Of a stretch of 56,221 nt of DNA, positions 22,683-32,616 are shown piece after piece. Numbering within the stretch: the first letter of the stretch is position 1; each line of letters starts with the position of its first letter. The notes under the pieces were generated by a model. That model searched no databases. It worked only from the letters and a program-made list of their open reading frames with translations, and was not told the origin of the DNA. Origin of the DNA: Psychrobacter piscatorii (GTDB lineage: Bacteria > Pseudomonadota > Gammaproteobacteria > Pseudomonadales > Moraxellaceae). The stretch is from contig NZ_LNDJ01000047.1 of NCBI RefSeq assembly GCF_001444505.1, forward strand, positions 1 through 56,221. Reading direction: 5' to 3'. The translations under genes were made by a program, and so were the position numbers.

Positions 22683-22840
22683 TCACCAAAGACAAAACAT
22701 GGATAAACAAAGAAAGCGGTGAGCCTGTGCTCATCTTGCGAGTCGCTAAAACTTATGTCACTTATCAAAACGCCCAAGGCGACATTGGTAGCAAACACCC
22801 AATGGTATTTTTGCAGGACTTTGAGGAGCAAGGCGAATGA
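22679..22840 (+). CDS. Small phage protein (53 aa)
   Basis: The ORF begins MITKDKTWINKESGEPVLIL and overlaps the previous stop (ATGA) and the next start (ATGA) by 4 bp each. It probably forms a small beta domain. No family is recognised. Confidence 0.6.
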   Translation: MITKDKTWINKESGEPVLILRVAKTYVTYQNAQGDIGSKHPMVFLQDFEEQGE

Positions 22841-23274
22841 TTGATGAACTAGGCATCAAGGCTAAACTTACAATGTGGGGCCGCTGGGTAGGTCGCGGCA
22901 ATATAGCAGCAGCGCCGGTAGGGGGCGGCAGTGTTGGTAGTTGCAGTCCGTTAGGCTATAAATCAGCATGGAGCTTCATACTGCCAAGCGATGGCGGCGG
23001 TGTTGATATCGGGTGTGACGATGACATGTTAGATATTGAACACGCCATGTCTTATCTCAAAACACACGATGCCTTTAGTTATCGGCTGATTAAGCTCAAA
23101 TATCGATACGGTTATAGCTATCAACGATTGGCACAGAAGCTCACTAAATCAATGCCTGAGTATAGACGTGGCGGCATTAAAGCAGGAATGAAGATGTGCC
23201 ACAAGCACTGCAAGACGTTGGTTGATAGGGCAGAAGGTGAGATTGAGCAGATGTTAACAGAAGAAATAGTTTGA
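22837..23274 (+). CDS. Q-like late antiterminator
   Basis: The 145-aa protein resembles phage antitermination Q proteins of the phage 82/antitermQ type: an N-terminal WGRWVGRG...GSVGSCSPL segment, then DIEHAMSYLKTHDAFSYRLIKLKYRYGYSYQRLAQKL, an HTH-like region. It is the last gene of the rightward operon and is followed at once by a promoter and a terminator about 55 bp apart, the typical qut/PR'/tR' arrangement. It should let RNA polymerase from PR' read into the terminase and morphogenesis genes. GAGGAG precedes the ATG. Confidence 0.82.
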   Translation: MIDELGIKAKLTMWGRWVGRGNIAAAPVGGGSVGSCSPLGYKSAWSFILPSDGGGVDIGCDDDMLDIEHAMSYLKTHDAFSYRLIKLKYRYGYSYQRLAQKLTKSMPEYRRGGIKAGMKMCHKHCKTLVDRAEGEIEQMLTEEIV

Positions 23275-23300
23275 CTTCTGACCCAGACATATAGTATAAA
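23271..23300 (+). promoter_or_regulatory. Late promoter PR'
   Basis: TTGACT (23271-23276) and TATAAA (23295-23300) have an 18-bp spacer, right at the end of the Q-like gene. It lies about 55 bp before a strong terminator, as in lambda. Confidence 0.75.
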
Positions 23301-23353
23301 GGTGTTATATTGTATGCATCCGCAGCGGAAAGCGATAAATACAAAACCTATTC

Positions 23354-23386
23354 AAGCCCTATCTTAAATGATGGGGCTTTTTTTAT
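23354..23386 (+). terminator. Late terminator tR'
   Basis: The 10-bp stem AAGCCCTATC (23354-23363) pairs with GATGGGGCTT (23370-23379, one G-T), and seven T follow. It would stop PR' transcripts unless Q acts, leaving a short leader RNA of roughly 75 nt. Confidence 0.85.
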
Positions 23387-23411
23387 ACCTATAATTTAGC
23401 GATGGACGGCT

Positions 23412-23570
23412 ATGAACTACGAGCTAACAAACAAGCAGCTTTATCATCGATGGGATGATACAGACAATGCTATTGCCAAGCTATACTGGCTGACCAAGCT
23501 AAGAGACCGAGCTAATTGCAGGTATCGCGATGCACAGTATTACGTTGATTTGATAGAAGTTAGTCAATAA
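23412..23570 (+). CDS. Small hypothetical protein (52 aa)
   Basis: The ORF begins MNYELTNKQLYHRWDDTDNA and is aromatic-rich and charged. It lies alone between two terminators at the start of the late transcript. The upstream GGACGG is a fair ribosome site. No family is recognised. Confidence 0.5.
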   Translation: MNYELTNKQLYHRWDDTDNAIAKLYWLTKLRDRANCRYRDAQYYVDLIEVSQ

Positions 23571-23577
23571 ACCCTTT

Positions 23578-23609
23578 TGCCCTCACTTGATTGTGCTGGG
23601 CATTTTTTT
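23578..23609 (+). terminator. Second late-leader terminator
   Basis: The stem TGCCC (23578-23582) pairs with GGGCA (23598-23602), with an inner CAC/GTG pairing, followed by seven T. It would also need Q readthrough. Confidence 0.7.
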
Positions 23610-23632
23610 ATGCACGCTGATTGGAGGTGAGC

Positions 23633-24196
23633 ATGTTGAAAAGACCAATGCCACCAACCAGTGATTTACGGCCACTAATGGCTGCACCAGAGATACATGA
23701 GTGGCTACACGCTACGATACTTAATCCTGATCATGAATGGTTCAACGAGGACCATCGACACCTAATGGAATACTCAGTAACTGAAATAGCATTCATGTGG
23801 GCCCAGAGCGAATACATCAAAGCTGGTAAGCAGATATTAGGCCAGTGCGAAAAAGTGATGATGATGGCGGGTGGTTGGAAAAAGACACGTCAGGAAATGT
23901 GGTTTGAAGACACTTTAGGTGATGTGCCTGAGTACATGGTAACGCTTGATGCCAATTATTGCCGTGATTGTACAGACGCTGAGTTTGCCGCACTGGTTGA
24001 GCATGAGATTTACCACATGAGACATAAACCAGATATGTTTGGTGACCCATCATTCAAAGCGGACGGTAGACCACAGCTCGAATTGATAGCTCATGACGTT
24101 GAAGAGTTTTTCGGAGTTGTCAGACGATATGGCGGTGATGAAGCGGTTATACGCATGGCTAAACTGCAAGATTGTGAGCCTGAAATTAAAGGCTAA
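23633..24196 (+). CDS. Putative phage metallopeptidase
   Basis: The 187-aa protein has a zinc-protease motif HExxH in LVEHEIYHMRHKPDMFG (about residues 125-141), with a possible third ligand in the following ELIAHDVEEFFG. It fits the putative phage metallopeptidase family often found upstream of small terminase genes. Substrate and role are unknown. GGAGGTGA lies before the ATG at 23633. It is the first sizeable gene of the late operon. Confidence 0.75.
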   Translation: MLKRPMPPTSDLRPLMAAPEIHEWLHATILNPDHEWFNEDHRHLMEYSVTEIAFMWAQSEYIKAGKQILGQCEKVMMMAGGWKKTRQEMWFEDTLGDVPEYMVTLDANYCRDCTDAEFAALVEHEIYHMRHKPDMFGDPSFKADGRPQLELIAHDVEEFFGVVRRYGGDEAVIRMAKLQDCEPEIKG

Positions 24197-24228
24197 ATTA
24201 TTGACAGGACATAGACGGATTATAAAAC

Positions 24229-24711
24229 ATGGCAACCCTTAATGATAAGGTCAAAGCCTTTATCGTACAAGGGCTTGCGACTTACCAAACACCTAGTCAA
24301 ATCGTAACTGCTGTCAAGAATGATTTTGGTCTTGAAACGAGTAGACAACAAGTTGAAAGTTACGACCCAACGAAGCGCGCTGGTCAGTCCTGCGCGAAGA
24401 AGTGGAAGGAGTTATTCGCAGCGACTAGAAAAAAGTACCAAGAAGATTTTAGTGATATCGCGATAGCTAATAAAGCGTATCGATTAAATATGCTTTGTAG
24501 GATGGCACGTGAGGCTGAACAATCTAAAAACAGACCATTGGCGGCAAGCCTACTTGAGCAAGCAGCCAAAGAAATGGGCGAGGTGTTTACCAATAAGCAG
24601 AAATTAGATCATCAATCTAGCGACAAAAGCATGACTCCAGTTGTCAATAACTTCAACGGTGACGCTCAAGCAGCAAGCCAAGCCTATCAGGATATTATGG
24701 GTGGTAAATAA
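24229..24711 (+). CDS. terS: Terminase small subunit (DUF2280-like)
   Basis: The 160-aa protein begins with the DUF2280 pattern ([29 protein letters not shown]), an HTH-like DNA-binding domain, and ends with a helical, Gln/Ala-rich oligomerisation tail. Its stop overlaps the large-subunit ATG by one base. The small subunit should recognise the packaging site and recruit TerL. The identity is supported by order more than by catalytic motifs. Confidence 0.82.
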   Translation: MATLNDKVKAFIVQGLATYQTPSQIVTAVKNDFGLETSRQQVESYDPTKRAGQSCAKKWKELFAATRKKYQEDFSDIAIANKAYRLNMLCRMAREAEQSKNRPLAASLLEQAAKEMGEVFTNKQKLDHQSSDKSMTPVVNNFNGDAQAASQAYQDIMGGK

Positions 24712-26324
24712 TGCCTATCCCTTTTGCATTTGATTTTAAAAATCCTGATTACGCGCAAGTATTCGAGTGGCGCATTGAGCGATTACAGCGCATTAGACAG
24801 CAGCCCGACCAAATACCAGCGCTCAAAGCGTTTTATCGTGACAATCCCGCGCAATTTATTATTGATTGGGGCGTGACTTATGACCCGCGCAACATTGAGC
24901 GCGGCTTACCATCATATATACCGTTTCTGTTGTTCCCAAAGCAAGAAGAGTGGATTCATTGGCTGATGGACGGTTGGAGGTTGCAAAAACCGTCCATTAC
25001 GGAGAAAACGCGGGATATGGGTATGTCATGGCTCATGATGGGATTGTCGTGCTCACTAGGCTTACATAATCACGGCTTATCAGTCGGTGTTGGTAGCCGT
25101 AAAGAAGAATACGTCGACCTTATCGGCAGTCCTAAAGCTTTGTTTGAGAAAGGCCGTATGTTTTTGAGTGGTCTGCCTCCTGAGTTTCGCGGCGGCTGGA
25201 TTAGAGAAAAACACAGCCCCTTTAAGCGCATTATATTGCCCGAAACTGGCAGTGTGATTACTGGTGAGGCAGGTGACGGCATTGGTCGTGGTGACAGGGC
25301 GTCATTGTATTTTGTTGATGAGGCTGCTTTCTTAGAGCGTCCGCATTTAGTTGATGCTTCATTATCAGCTACCACCAACAGCCGTAACGACATATCAACA
25401 CCCAACGGTATGAGCAATTCATTTGCACAGCGTAGGCATAGCGGCAAAATCCGCGTGTTTACGTTTCATTGGCGCGACGACCCGCGCAAAGATGACATGT
25501 GGTACAACAAGCAGCTAGATGAGCTTGATGCGGTCACAGTGGCCCAAGAGATTGACATTGATTACGCGGCATCAGTTGAGGGTGTATTAATACCGTCAGC
25601 ATGGGTGCAGTCTGCTATTGACGCTCATAAGAAACTGGGTATCGATATCAGCGGTAGCAAGGTGATGGCGCTTGATGTAGCAGACGAAGGTATTGATAAG
25701 AACTCTATTGCCGGTCGTCATGGCGTATTGCTCAATTACTTAGAGACTTGGAGCGGTAAAGATTCAGATATTTTTGCCACGTCTAAAAAGGCAGTCGAGG
25801 CGACCGCTGACAGTCAATCAGAATACTTTTTGTATGACGCTGACGGACTGGGTGCGGGTGTTAAAGGTGATGCCAGGGTAGTGAATGAGCAACGATTAGG
25901 GCTACCTGATGTTGATGCTCATCCTTTTCGTGGTTCGGCTGGTATCTATAAGCCCGAGCGTGAAGACATTGTTGGCAAAAAGAACAGTGACGCTTTTGAT
26001 AACTTCAAAGCTCAAGCGGGGTGGGCATTACGCAAACGCTTCTTATTGACACACAGGGCGGTCGCTGAGGGTATGGACTTTGAGCCAAGCGATATCATAA
26101 GTATTGATAGTACGCTTGAGGAGTTATCGACTTTGACTACCGAGCTATCACAGCCAACCTACTCAAAAAATAACGCAGGCAAAATTCTGATCAACAAAAA
26201 ACCAAAGGGCACGCCTTCACCGAACCGATTTGATGCGGTGATGATGGTGTTTGCCGACAATATGGTTGAGAAGAAATCCAATAAACGACACAGAGCCACT
26301 GCTGGCAAACGGACGTATAGATGA
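24711..26324 (+). CDS. terL: Terminase large subunit (Mu gp28-like)
   Basis: The 537-aa packaging motor and nuclease has a Walker-A-like [10 protein letters not shown] (residues 98-107), a Walker B VDEAAF (202-207), and a C-terminal RNase H-like nuclease with acidic residues in ALDVADEG and YDADGLGAG, then NRFDAVMM. It powers DNA translocation into the head and cuts the concatemer. Sequence type is that of Mu/B3-like terminases. Packaging mode (pac or cos) cannot be read here. It overlaps the portal gene by 4 bp. Confidence 0.92.
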   Translation: MPIPFAFDFKNPDYAQVFEWRIERLQRIRQQPDQIPALKAFYRDNPAQFIIDWGVTYDPRNIERGLPSYIPFLLFPKQEEWIHWLMDGWRLQKPSITEKTRDMGMSWLMMGLSCSLGLHNHGLSVGVGSRKEEYVDLIGSPKALFEKGRMFLSGLPPEFRGGWIREKHSPFKRIILPETGSVITGEAGDGIGRGDRASLYFVDEAAFLERPHLVDASLSATTNSRNDISTPNGMSNSFAQRRHSGKIRVFTFHWRDDPRKDDMWYNKQLDELDAVTVAQEIDIDYAASVEGVLIPSAWVQSAIDAHKKLGIDISGSKVMALDVADEGIDKNSIAGRHGVLLNYLETWSGKDSDIFATSKKAVEATADSQSEYFLYDADGLGAGVKGDARVVNEQRLGLPDVDAHPFRGSAGIYKPEREDIVGKKNSDAFDNFKAQAGWALRKRFLLTHRAVAEGMDFEPSDIISIDSTLEELSTLTTELSQPTYSKNNAGKILINKKPKGTPSPNRFDAVMMVFADNMVEKKSNKRHRATAGKRTYR

Positions 26325-27862
26325 ACGATATAACTGAAAAACCGCGTTACCGTGTCACAGCAGGTAAGGCGCTAAGCCAAGAGCAGGTGACAGACCTACG
26401 CGGTAAGACTTTTTACCGTTACCTGATCCGTACTGATACTGACGAGATTCTTAAAAAGGCCGGTATCAGTCGTCATGCGTTAAAGACATTGCTTACTGAC
26501 CCAGATATTGACCAAGCGATTGATAGACGCGAGGAAGAGTTAAGCAATGCTACTTATACGATTACGCCAAGCGAGGGTAGTGTTGCTGATTTTATCTATG
26601 GGCAGTTAGACCTGCATCTTGAAACGATATTACAAGGCTCATCGCTTAGTAAGTGGTACGGCTATGATGTGATTGAAATGCTATGGGGCAAAGATAGCAA
26701 TGGGCGTAATGCAGTTACTTCCATGATGTCAAAACCTATTCAATGGTTTGAGCCGTTATCAGGTGGCGCTCTGCAATGGTTTCCAAACGATGGTAGTCAG
26801 CCGATCATGATTAGTGATCAAGCTGACTTTTACTATCGCTATCTATACCAGCAGCATAAACCGACGTATCTAAACCCCAAAGGCAAGTCTATACTAAGCC
26901 GTGTCTACTGGTTGCATTACTTCAAAACCAATGGCTGGCGCTTTTGGTCTAAGTTCTTGGAACGTTTTGGTTCACCTTTGCTGATTGGCAAGACTGATGC
27001 AACAACTGAAGATGACGCGCAGGAATTTGCTAATGCACTACTAGCAGCACATAACTCAGGTGTCGTGACTATCGGCGTTGATGAAGAGGTAACGCCGATT
27101 ACAGCGACCAGTGATGGTAAGGCATTCGTTAGCTATGATTCAGTAGTTAAGCAAAGTATTACGACTTACTTGTTAGGTCAGACGCTTACCAGTGGTACGG
27201 ATAAAGGCGGTACTTACGGTCAAGGTGTTGTGCATCAAGAGCAGCAAGAGATTATCTTTAGCAGCGACCGTAAGCACGCGCTTAAAGCCGTTCAGCGGTT
27301 TATTGATGTTATCTGTATGGCTAATGGATTTGAAGCGCCTGAGTTTAAATGGGTGGCTAAGAAGTTTATTAATCAAGAGCAGTTAGATGCTGATAAAAAA
27401 GCTCATGAGATGGGTGTTCGCTTTACTAAGTCATATTTTGTTGATGAGCATGGCTATAACGAGCAGCATATCTCACACATGGACTACGGTGATGGTCAAG
27501 GCGCTGTTAAGTTGCCAACGTCGACACAGGCCAATCGCTATACGTCAATGGCTAATAAAACATGGCTGCCATTTAAAGCTGCTGACGGCGATGAGCAGTT
27601 TACACCTGAACAGCAAGAGCTTGAGCAAGTCGCAGATGATGCGCTAAATGCGAGCGTACAGCCGTTTGATACTGATGATATTAAATCTATTATCGCAAGC
27701 ATCGAGGGTGATACTGACGATGAGAAAGTTGCTAGTTTACGTGAGACATTGTTCAACCGATGCGGCGAAGATCTAGCTGATAGTGACTTCACTCAATTAG
27801 TTAATACTTTTTTAGCCGTGTCTGATGCCCATGGTTTTGCTGATGAATCGAGTGAGGTTTAA
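26321..27862 (+). CDS. Portal protein (DUF935, Mu gp29-like)
   Basis: The 513-aa protein is recognised by the DUF935 pattern: [48 protein letters not shown] and the [21 protein letters not shown] segment. It should form the dodecameric portal at one vertex, the channel for DNA and the docking site for TerL. The C-terminus is acidic. It is followed 4 bases later by the minor head protein gene, the Mu order. Confidence 0.9.
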   Translation: MNDITEKPRYRVTAGKALSQEQVTDLRGKTFYRYLIRTDTDEILKKAGISRHALKTLLTDPDIDQAIDRREEELSNATYTITPSEGSVADFIYGQLDLHLETILQGSSLSKWYGYDVIEMLWGKDSNGRNAVTSMMSKPIQWFEPLSGGALQWFPNDGSQPIMISDQADFYYRYLYQQHKPTYLNPKGKSILSRVYWLHYFKTNGWRFWSKFLERFGSPLLIGKTDATTEDDAQEFANALLAAHNSGVVTIGVDEEVTPITATSDGKAFVSYDSVVKQSITTYLLGQTLTSGTDKGGTYGQGVVHQEQQEIIFSSDRKHALKAVQRFIDVICMANGFEAPEFKWVAKKFINQEQLDADKKAHEMGVRFTKSYFVDEHGYNEQHISHMDYGDGQGAVKLPTSTQANRYTSMANKTWLPFKAADGDEQFTPEQQELEQVADDALNASVQPFDTDDIKSIIASIEGDTDDEKVASLRETLFNRCGEDLADSDFTQLVNTFLAVSDAHGFADESSEV

Positions 27863-27865
27863 ACC

Positions 27866-28666
27866 ATGGCAACGACAACAGCAGCATTTGACGTAAAGTT
27901 CATCGAGGCTATTGCTTACGCGCTTAATCGTAACGTGGTGCTACCTGATGATTACTACGACCGCATGACACCTATTCAACGGCAACAAGCGGTATCTATC
28001 GCAGGGCTTGCACAGACTGAGCAGATTAAGCACATCATGGGCTTGGTTAATGAGCAACTCGACAGTGGCGGTACATTCGCAGACTTTCAAAAAGCGGTCA
28101 AAGACGGTGATATTGATATTAATTTGCCAAAGCATCGGTTAGATAATATCTTTCGTACAAATATCCAAGGCGCTTACGGTCGTGGCCGATGGTATCAGCA
28201 GCAACAGAACAAAGATGAACGTCCGTATCTGATGCGTGACGGTATCAATGATATTAGACAGCGACCAGCTCACAAGGTACTTGATGGCGTAGTCAGACAT
28301 ATTGATGATCCATTCTGGCAACAGCATTATGCTCCTGATGGGTATCGTTGTCGTTGCATTATGCGTTCGCTGACTGAATCTCAAGCTCAAGCGAAAGGCA
28401 TTACCGATGATGGTGACTTGCCCAACGTACCAAACGATAAAGATTGGATTGGTGGAACACCTGCACAGTACACAGGCAACATGAACAAGCTAGTCAACGA
28501 CAAGATAGCTGAGCTTGCTATCACGTACTACAAGCAATCAGATGCGATATTGGCATCAAGACAGCGTATTGAAGCAGCTATCACAGTGATGTTAGCGCAA
28601 CCGGTGCCAGAGCTTGCTTTGATGATTGATGAGGCTAAAGAGCTGATTGAGGAAGAAAGCGAATGA
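27866..28666 (+). CDS. Minor head protein (Mu gpF / SPP1 gp7-like)
   Basis: The 266-aa head morphogenesis protein is typical of the phage Mu F family. A conserved HKVLDGVVRHIDDPFWQQHYAPDG and the Cys pair GYRCRCIMRSL match the C-terminal signature. A few copies are incorporated into the capsid and may enter the host with the DNA. It is encoded right after the portal as in Mu. Confidence 0.88.
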   Translation: MATTTAAFDVKFIEAIAYALNRNVVLPDDYYDRMTPIQRQQAVSIAGLAQTEQIKHIMGLVNEQLDSGGTFADFQKAVKDGDIDINLPKHRLDNIFRTNIQGAYGRGRWYQQQQNKDERPYLMRDGINDIRQRPAHKVLDGVVRHIDDPFWQQHYAPDGYRCRCIMRSLTESQAQAKGITDDGDLPNVPNDKDWIGGTPAQYTGNMNKLVNDKIAELAITYYKQSDAILASRQRIEAAITVMLAQPVPELALMIDEAKELIEEESE

Positions 28667-28761
28667 ATAAATCACGAATACTCAGAGCTGTTGTGCTGAT
28701 AGCTGACATAGCGATGACCATCTACACCAAACGCAAGAAACAAAAACAAGACCGCCGATAA
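28663..28761 (+). CDS. Very small membrane-type protein (32 aa)
   Basis: The ORF begins MNKSRILRAVVLIADIAMTI and ends with a basic KRKKQKQDRR. A short hydrophobic stretch is followed by a strongly basic tail. It overlaps the preceding stop by 4 bp and ends in a terminator. Its reality is uncertain. Confidence 0.35.
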   Translation: MNKSRILRAVVLIADIAMTIYTKRKKQKQDRR

Positions 28762-28773
28762 GGGCGGTTTTTT
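28751..28773 (+). terminator. Terminator within the head operon
   Basis: ACCGCC (28751-28756) pairs with GGCGGT (28763-28768), followed by five or more T. Probably ineffective under Q antitermination, or it tunes the ratio of head genes. Confidence 0.75.
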
Positions 28774-28787
28774 AATGGGTGATGATT

Positions 28788-29066
28788 ATGATTTTAACAA
28801 TCGATACGACTGCGCTAGACGCTGATAACAGTGAGTCATATGCAGCGTGGCGCGGTGATAATGTTGAAGTGCAACTCGACGGCAAGCCGCTTAAAGATTG
28901 CCTGTATTGCAATGTTGATAAAGGTGTTGCCATTTGCGTAAAAAGGGATTTATCAGGCCATGTGATTATTGTCGGCGGTGATATTGCCCACGAAATGCGA
29001 GTTGGTGAGGTGACTGTGGAGCATATCAAGCGCGGTAATAACTTGCATCGACCAGGTAAGGAATAA
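28788..29066 (+). CDS. Hypothetical head-operon protein (92 aa)
   Basis: The ATG at 28788 with GGGTGA upstream is favoured over a GTG at 28779. The protein is predicted to be mostly beta (MILTIDTTALDADNS, VEVQLDGKPLKDCLYCNVDKG, HVIIVGGDI). No family is recognised. It lies between the minor head and protease genes, so a minor capsid or assembly role is likely by position only. Confidence 0.6.
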   Translation: MILTIDTTALDADNSESYAAWRGDNVEVQLDGKPLKDCLYCNVDKGVAICVKRDLSGHVIIVGGDIAHEMRVGEVTVEHIKRGNNLHRPGKE

Positions 29067-29068
29067 AC

Positions 29069-30283
29069 ATGAACTTACAAGCAAAGATTAAGCGCGATAT
29101 TAACAGTCATGCGCTCATGGCTTGCCACGATCTAAACGGTGAGCTCGCATCTATCGACTTCAAGGCGCTATCACGTCATAGCGATGACGATGGTGAGGCA
29201 GCTTACACGGTTGAGAATGGCGTAGCGACTATTGATGTTCGCGGTCTGCTAGTGCCTGAAACCTCAAGTGATTATCGCTCATGGGGTGTAACAGGCTATG
29301 CAAACTTAGCGGACTACATACAGCAAGCTAATGACGATTACACGGTTGAGCGCATTGTCCTAGACATTGACAGCGTAGGTGGATACGTTAAAGGCCAGCA
29401 TTTAGTTGATGAAGCAATAGCTGACAATACAAAGCCTATTCAGACGTTTGTTAGTGGTAATGCCTACTCAGCTGCCTATCGCATAGCTGTAATGACTGAC
29501 CGTATCGTAGCGGCACAGTTTGCAGGTATAGGTAGCATCGGCACGATAGTCAAACACACCGAGCAAGTAAGCCGTCTAAAGCAAATAGGTATCACGGTGA
29601 CCAATATCCGTAGCGGGAAGTGGAAAGCCGTGTTTGGTGATGATGAGCCACTGACCGATGAGCAATTGGCAGAAATACAGTCTGGTGTAGATGCTAATGC
29701 TCAAGAGTTTTTTGAGCACGTAGCAAGCTATCGCAGTTTGAACGCTGACACGATTGCATCGCTTGAAGGTCGGTGTTTCGATGCGACCCGCGCAAAAGAA
29801 TTAGGTTTGATTGATGAGATAGCAGATAGCGTATCAACATCAAGCCAAGCCAAACAGAGCAACAATAACCCCGAGGAGTACGACTTGAACGAGTTAGAAA
29901 AGGCGCAAGCCAAAATCAAGCAGCTAGAAGATCAGGCATTATCCGATAAAGCTGCATCTGATCAAAAGATTGCTGATGCTAAAGCCGAGGCGCAAGCCGC
30001 TAAGGACGCACTAGCAAAGACGCAAGCATCAACACGTCAAGCAGCTATCGATAAGCTAGCCGCCGATACTGGTCGTGAGTTTACCGACGAGCAAGTTACT
30101 GCGTTTAAAGCAATGGATGACGCACAGTTTGCCGTTGCCGAGTTTATGGCAAAACCAATTACACCAAAAACACCTGAACTACCTGACGGTCTTGATAAGG
30201 CCCAAGCAACAAATGGCCGCGAAGGTGGCGAAAGCGCAATCATGGCAGCTGTTAATGCTGCAAAAGCACAAGGAGCTAAATAA
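29069..30283 (+). CDS. S49-family capsid maturation protease with scaffold tail
   Basis: The 404-aa protein has an N-terminal S49/SppA-like protease (residues 45-250) with nucleophile Ser134 in GNAYSAAYRIA and the catalytic Lys in RSGKWKA (184/186). The Ala/Lys/Gln-rich coiled-coil from about 270 to 350 resembles the scaffold in lambda C/Nu3 fusions. The enzyme cleaves head precursors while the C-terminal half guides shell assembly. An internal start could give a free scaffold protein. Confidence 0.9.
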   Translation: MNLQAKIKRDINSHALMACHDLNGELASIDFKALSRHSDDDGEAAYTVENGVATIDVRGLLVPETSSDYRSWGVTGYANLADYIQQANDDYTVERIVLDIDSVGGYVKGQHLVDEAIADNTKPIQTFVSGNAYSAAYRIAVMTDRIVAAQFAGIGSIGTIVKHTEQVSRLKQIGITVTNIRSGKWKAVFGDDEPLTDEQLAEIQSGVDANAQEFFEHVASYRSLNADTIASLEGRCFDATRAKELGLIDEIADSVSTSSQAKQSNNNPEEYDLNELEKAQAKIKQLEDQALSDKAASDQKIADAKAEAQAAKDALAKTQASTRQAAIDKLAADTGREFTDEQVTAFKAMDDAQFAVAEFMAKPITPKTPELPDGLDKAQATNGREGGESAIMAAVNAAKAQGAK

Positions 30284-30663
30284 TGGTTGATTTCAACTAT
30301 ACAACTGAGCAGCCGTTAGCTGTTGATGTCGCGCCTATCACTGATAGCGTCGTACCTACCGCTGCTACAGCATACAAGCGCGGTGACTTGCTAGTAATTG
30401 CTGCTAGCACCAACGTAGCGACTCACAGCGATGCTGGAACAGGCGCACAAGCTGATTGGCATGTCATCTGTCTAGCTGACGTAACTGCTGAGCAAGCTAC
30501 TGCCAAGATTGCTGCAGGTGTTGAAATGCCTGTATATGTTGCGGGTAAGTTTGATGTTGCAGAAGTCAAGCTGAATGGCGTTGCGCTTACTGCATCTCAG
30601 AAACTAGCGGCGCGTGCATACGCTAATCGCTCAACTAAAATCACGCTTAGCGTAGTTAAATAA
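30283..30663 (+). CDS. Head decoration protein (gpD-like)
   Basis: The 126-aa protein has the lambda D-like pattern of a PVAVDVAP-type N-arm, TAYKRGDLLVIAAS and a following beta-rich body. It should stabilise the capsid surface after expansion. Its ATG overlaps the protease stop. Position between protease and capsid genes supports the call. Confidence 0.8.
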   Translation: MVDFNYTTEQPLAVDVAPITDSVVPTAATAYKRGDLLVIAASTNVATHSDAGTGAQADWHVICLADVTAEQATAKIAAGVEMPVYVAGKFDVAEVKLNGVALTASQKLAARAYANRSTKITLSVVK

Positions 30664-30675
30664 GGATAAATATTT

Positions 30676-31770
30676 ATGGCTACTTTTAATATTGAAGGCG
30701 CTGAAATTGAAACAGCATCTTTTGAAGAACTTGGCGCGGTTTATGATTTAAGCAAGCCGGTCGATACTTTTTTTCGTGATCGTTATTTTGGTAATCCTAT
30801 TTATCTAAACAACGAAGATAAGGTGCCCGTAGGTGATATCAAAACCTATATCCCTCTTGCTCCTGCTGTACTGCCAACAGCACAAGGTCGCGTAATTAAG
30901 GACAAAGTTGAACTAAATATCCGCCACATTCCAGCGCCTTACTTCAAGCCATCTGTAGTGGTTGAGCCGTTAAGTAAAATTGATGCTAAGTTGCAAAAAC
31001 TATTGCAGGCAATGAAAGTTGTAGCTACCAAGGGTATTGGGGTTCCGCCTACTATGCAAGATGAGTGGGATATGGCCGCTGCTAATGCTTACTGGCTAAT
31101 TCGTCAGTCGTTAACCGCACGTATTATCATGATGTGTCGTGATGCACTGCTGTATGGCAAGGTTGTCGTTGAAGGTGATGATAACGCAGGGGTAACCGTT
31201 GATTTTGGTCGTCACGTCGACCTTAATTTCTCGCCATTAATTCCATGGGACCAAGAAGGCGCTACGCCATATCGAGACATTCGTAAGATTGTTAAGAACC
31301 TGGTTAAGCATGGCAAACGTCGCCCAGTTGATGCTCAGATGTCTAGCCGTGTTTTCGATGCGATGACAGATGATAAAGAGTTTAATGAAAAATTCACGGC
31401 GTCAAAAGATACCAATGCAACCCGTGTATTTGATGGTGGGTTTGGTGGAGAGACTGAGGCAAAATTACGCGGTACGGTAGATGGCATCAACTTCTGGACG
31501 TATGACGTTGAGTTTGAAAAAGAAGATGGCACAAGCGAGCTAATGATCCCTGAAGATGGTTTCTGGCTAATCTCTGAGCTAAACAACCCGCTTTACTACT
31601 GCATGATTAAGCATCGCAAAAATCCTGCCAAGTTAGCAATGGAATTAATGCCATATCACGTCTATAGCAATAATCCACCGATTGATGAATTTATTGCTGA
31701 CTCAAGCCCATTGCCAGTTACCATCAATAAAAACGGTGCTTGCGGTGGTACTGGTTTTATCACTCTTTAA
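30676..31770 (+). CDS. Major capsid protein (gpE-type)
   Basis: The 364-aa protein resembles the major capsid protein E family of lambda: FRDRYFGNPIYLNNEDKVPVGD and a P-loop-less HK97-type fold. The segment ITVEKNGACGGTGF-like end (INKNGACGGTGF) is close to the C-terminus. It forms the icosahedral shell. Expression should be strong, although no special promoter is seen. Confidence 0.88.
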   Translation: MATFNIEGAEIETASFEELGAVYDLSKPVDTFFRDRYFGNPIYLNNEDKVPVGDIKTYIPLAPAVLPTAQGRVIKDKVELNIRHIPAPYFKPSVVVEPLSKIDAKLQKLLQAMKVVATKGIGVPPTMQDEWDMAAANAYWLIRQSLTARIIMMCRDALLYGKVVVEGDDNAGVTVDFGRHVDLNFSPLIPWDQEGATPYRDIRKIVKNLVKHGKRRPVDAQMSSRVFDAMTDDKEFNEKFTASKDTNATRVFDGGFGGETEAKLRGTVDGINFWTYDVEFEKEDGTSELMIPEDGFWLISELNNPLYYCMIKHRKNPAKLAMELMPYHVYSNNPPIDEFIADSSPLPVTINKNGACGGTGFITL

Positions 31771-31832
31771 TTAAAACCCTTTGTTTAAATAATTAAATGG
31801 GTCGCCTATCAGCGGCTCATATGGAGCAAATC

Positions 31833-32168
31833 ATGTCTAAATTTTACATTGCAAAGCAAGCCGTCGGCCAATACAACACTGGCGACAAAATCCCAACGAT
31901 CACCGATGACGAGCTAAAAGCGGCTGTCAAAGATGGCAAGACGGTCAATGGCTTAACTGCTGAACGTGCTAAGTTTTTGTTAAGCAAAGGTGCTATTGCA
32001 GAACCTGAAGGCGAAGACGCCGATACTGCAGAAGATGATACCAATGAGGTGGTCGAGCTCGACACACTCACCAATAAAGAGCTAAAGGCTTTGCTTGATG
32101 AAGAAGGTATTGAGTACAACGCATCTGATGACAAGAAAACACTAATCGCACTATTTCCGAAGGACTGA
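31833..32168 (+). CDS. HeH/LEM-domain head-linked protein (111 aa)
   Basis: The N-terminal half (MSKFYIAKQAVGQYNTGDKI) is a small beta fold, and the C-terminal about 35 residues (LTNKELKALLDEEGIEYNAS) form a helix-extended-helix motif seen in phage terminase-adjacent and neck proteins. GGAG lies 7 bases before the ATG at 31833. It lies between the capsid and DUF1320 genes. Confidence 0.72.
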   Translation: MSKFYIAKQAVGQYNTGDKIPTITDDELKAAVKDGKTVNGLTAERAKFLLSKGAIAEPEGEDADTAEDDTNEVVELDTLTNKELKALLDEEGIEYNASDDKKTLIALFPKD

Positions 32169-32170
32169 TT

Positions 32171-32608
32171 ATGTACGCGACTCGTGATGATTTAATCAGT
32201 CACTTTAGTGAGTTGGAAATTAGTCAGCTTGAGTCGTTACATGAAGACCCGTTGGCTGCAACTGCTAAAGCACTAAAGAGTGCAAGCGGCAAGATGGATA
32301 GTTTCTTATCTACTCGATATAACACGCCCATCGCCAAAACAGATAACTTAGAGCTAGTTTGCTGCAATATCGCAAGATACTTGCTGTATAAAAACGACGC
32401 AACAGGTGAGCCGGAAGACCGCTACAAAGAAGAGATTGCTTGGTTAAAGGACGTTAGCGCAGGTCGCGCTAATGTTACGTTCGCTCAGCCGTTGACGCCT
32501 GATGAGCAGCAAAGCACTTACGTCAAGCCTGCTGTACCAATTGGCAGTAGCTATCCTGGTCAAATCTTTGGTGATGACGTTTTTTCCAAGATGCCTAGCA
32601 TTAAGTGA
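32171..32608 (+). CDS. DUF1320 family protein (Mu gp36-like head completion)
   Basis: The 145-aa protein matches DUF1320: MYATRDDLISHFSELEISQLESL and ALKSASGKMDSFLSTRY. It is probably a head-tail connector/adaptor protein on the portal, as for Mu gp36. It is followed 8 bases later by the virion morphogenesis gene. Confidence 0.85.
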   Translation: MYATRDDLISHFSELEISQLESLHEDPLAATAKALKSASGKMDSFLSTRYNTPIAKTDNLELVCCNIARYLLYKNDATGEPEDRYKEEIAWLKDVSAGRANVTFAQPLTPDEQQSTYVKPAVPIGSSYPGQIFGDDVFSKMPSIK

Positions 32609-32616
32609 GGTGAGCC

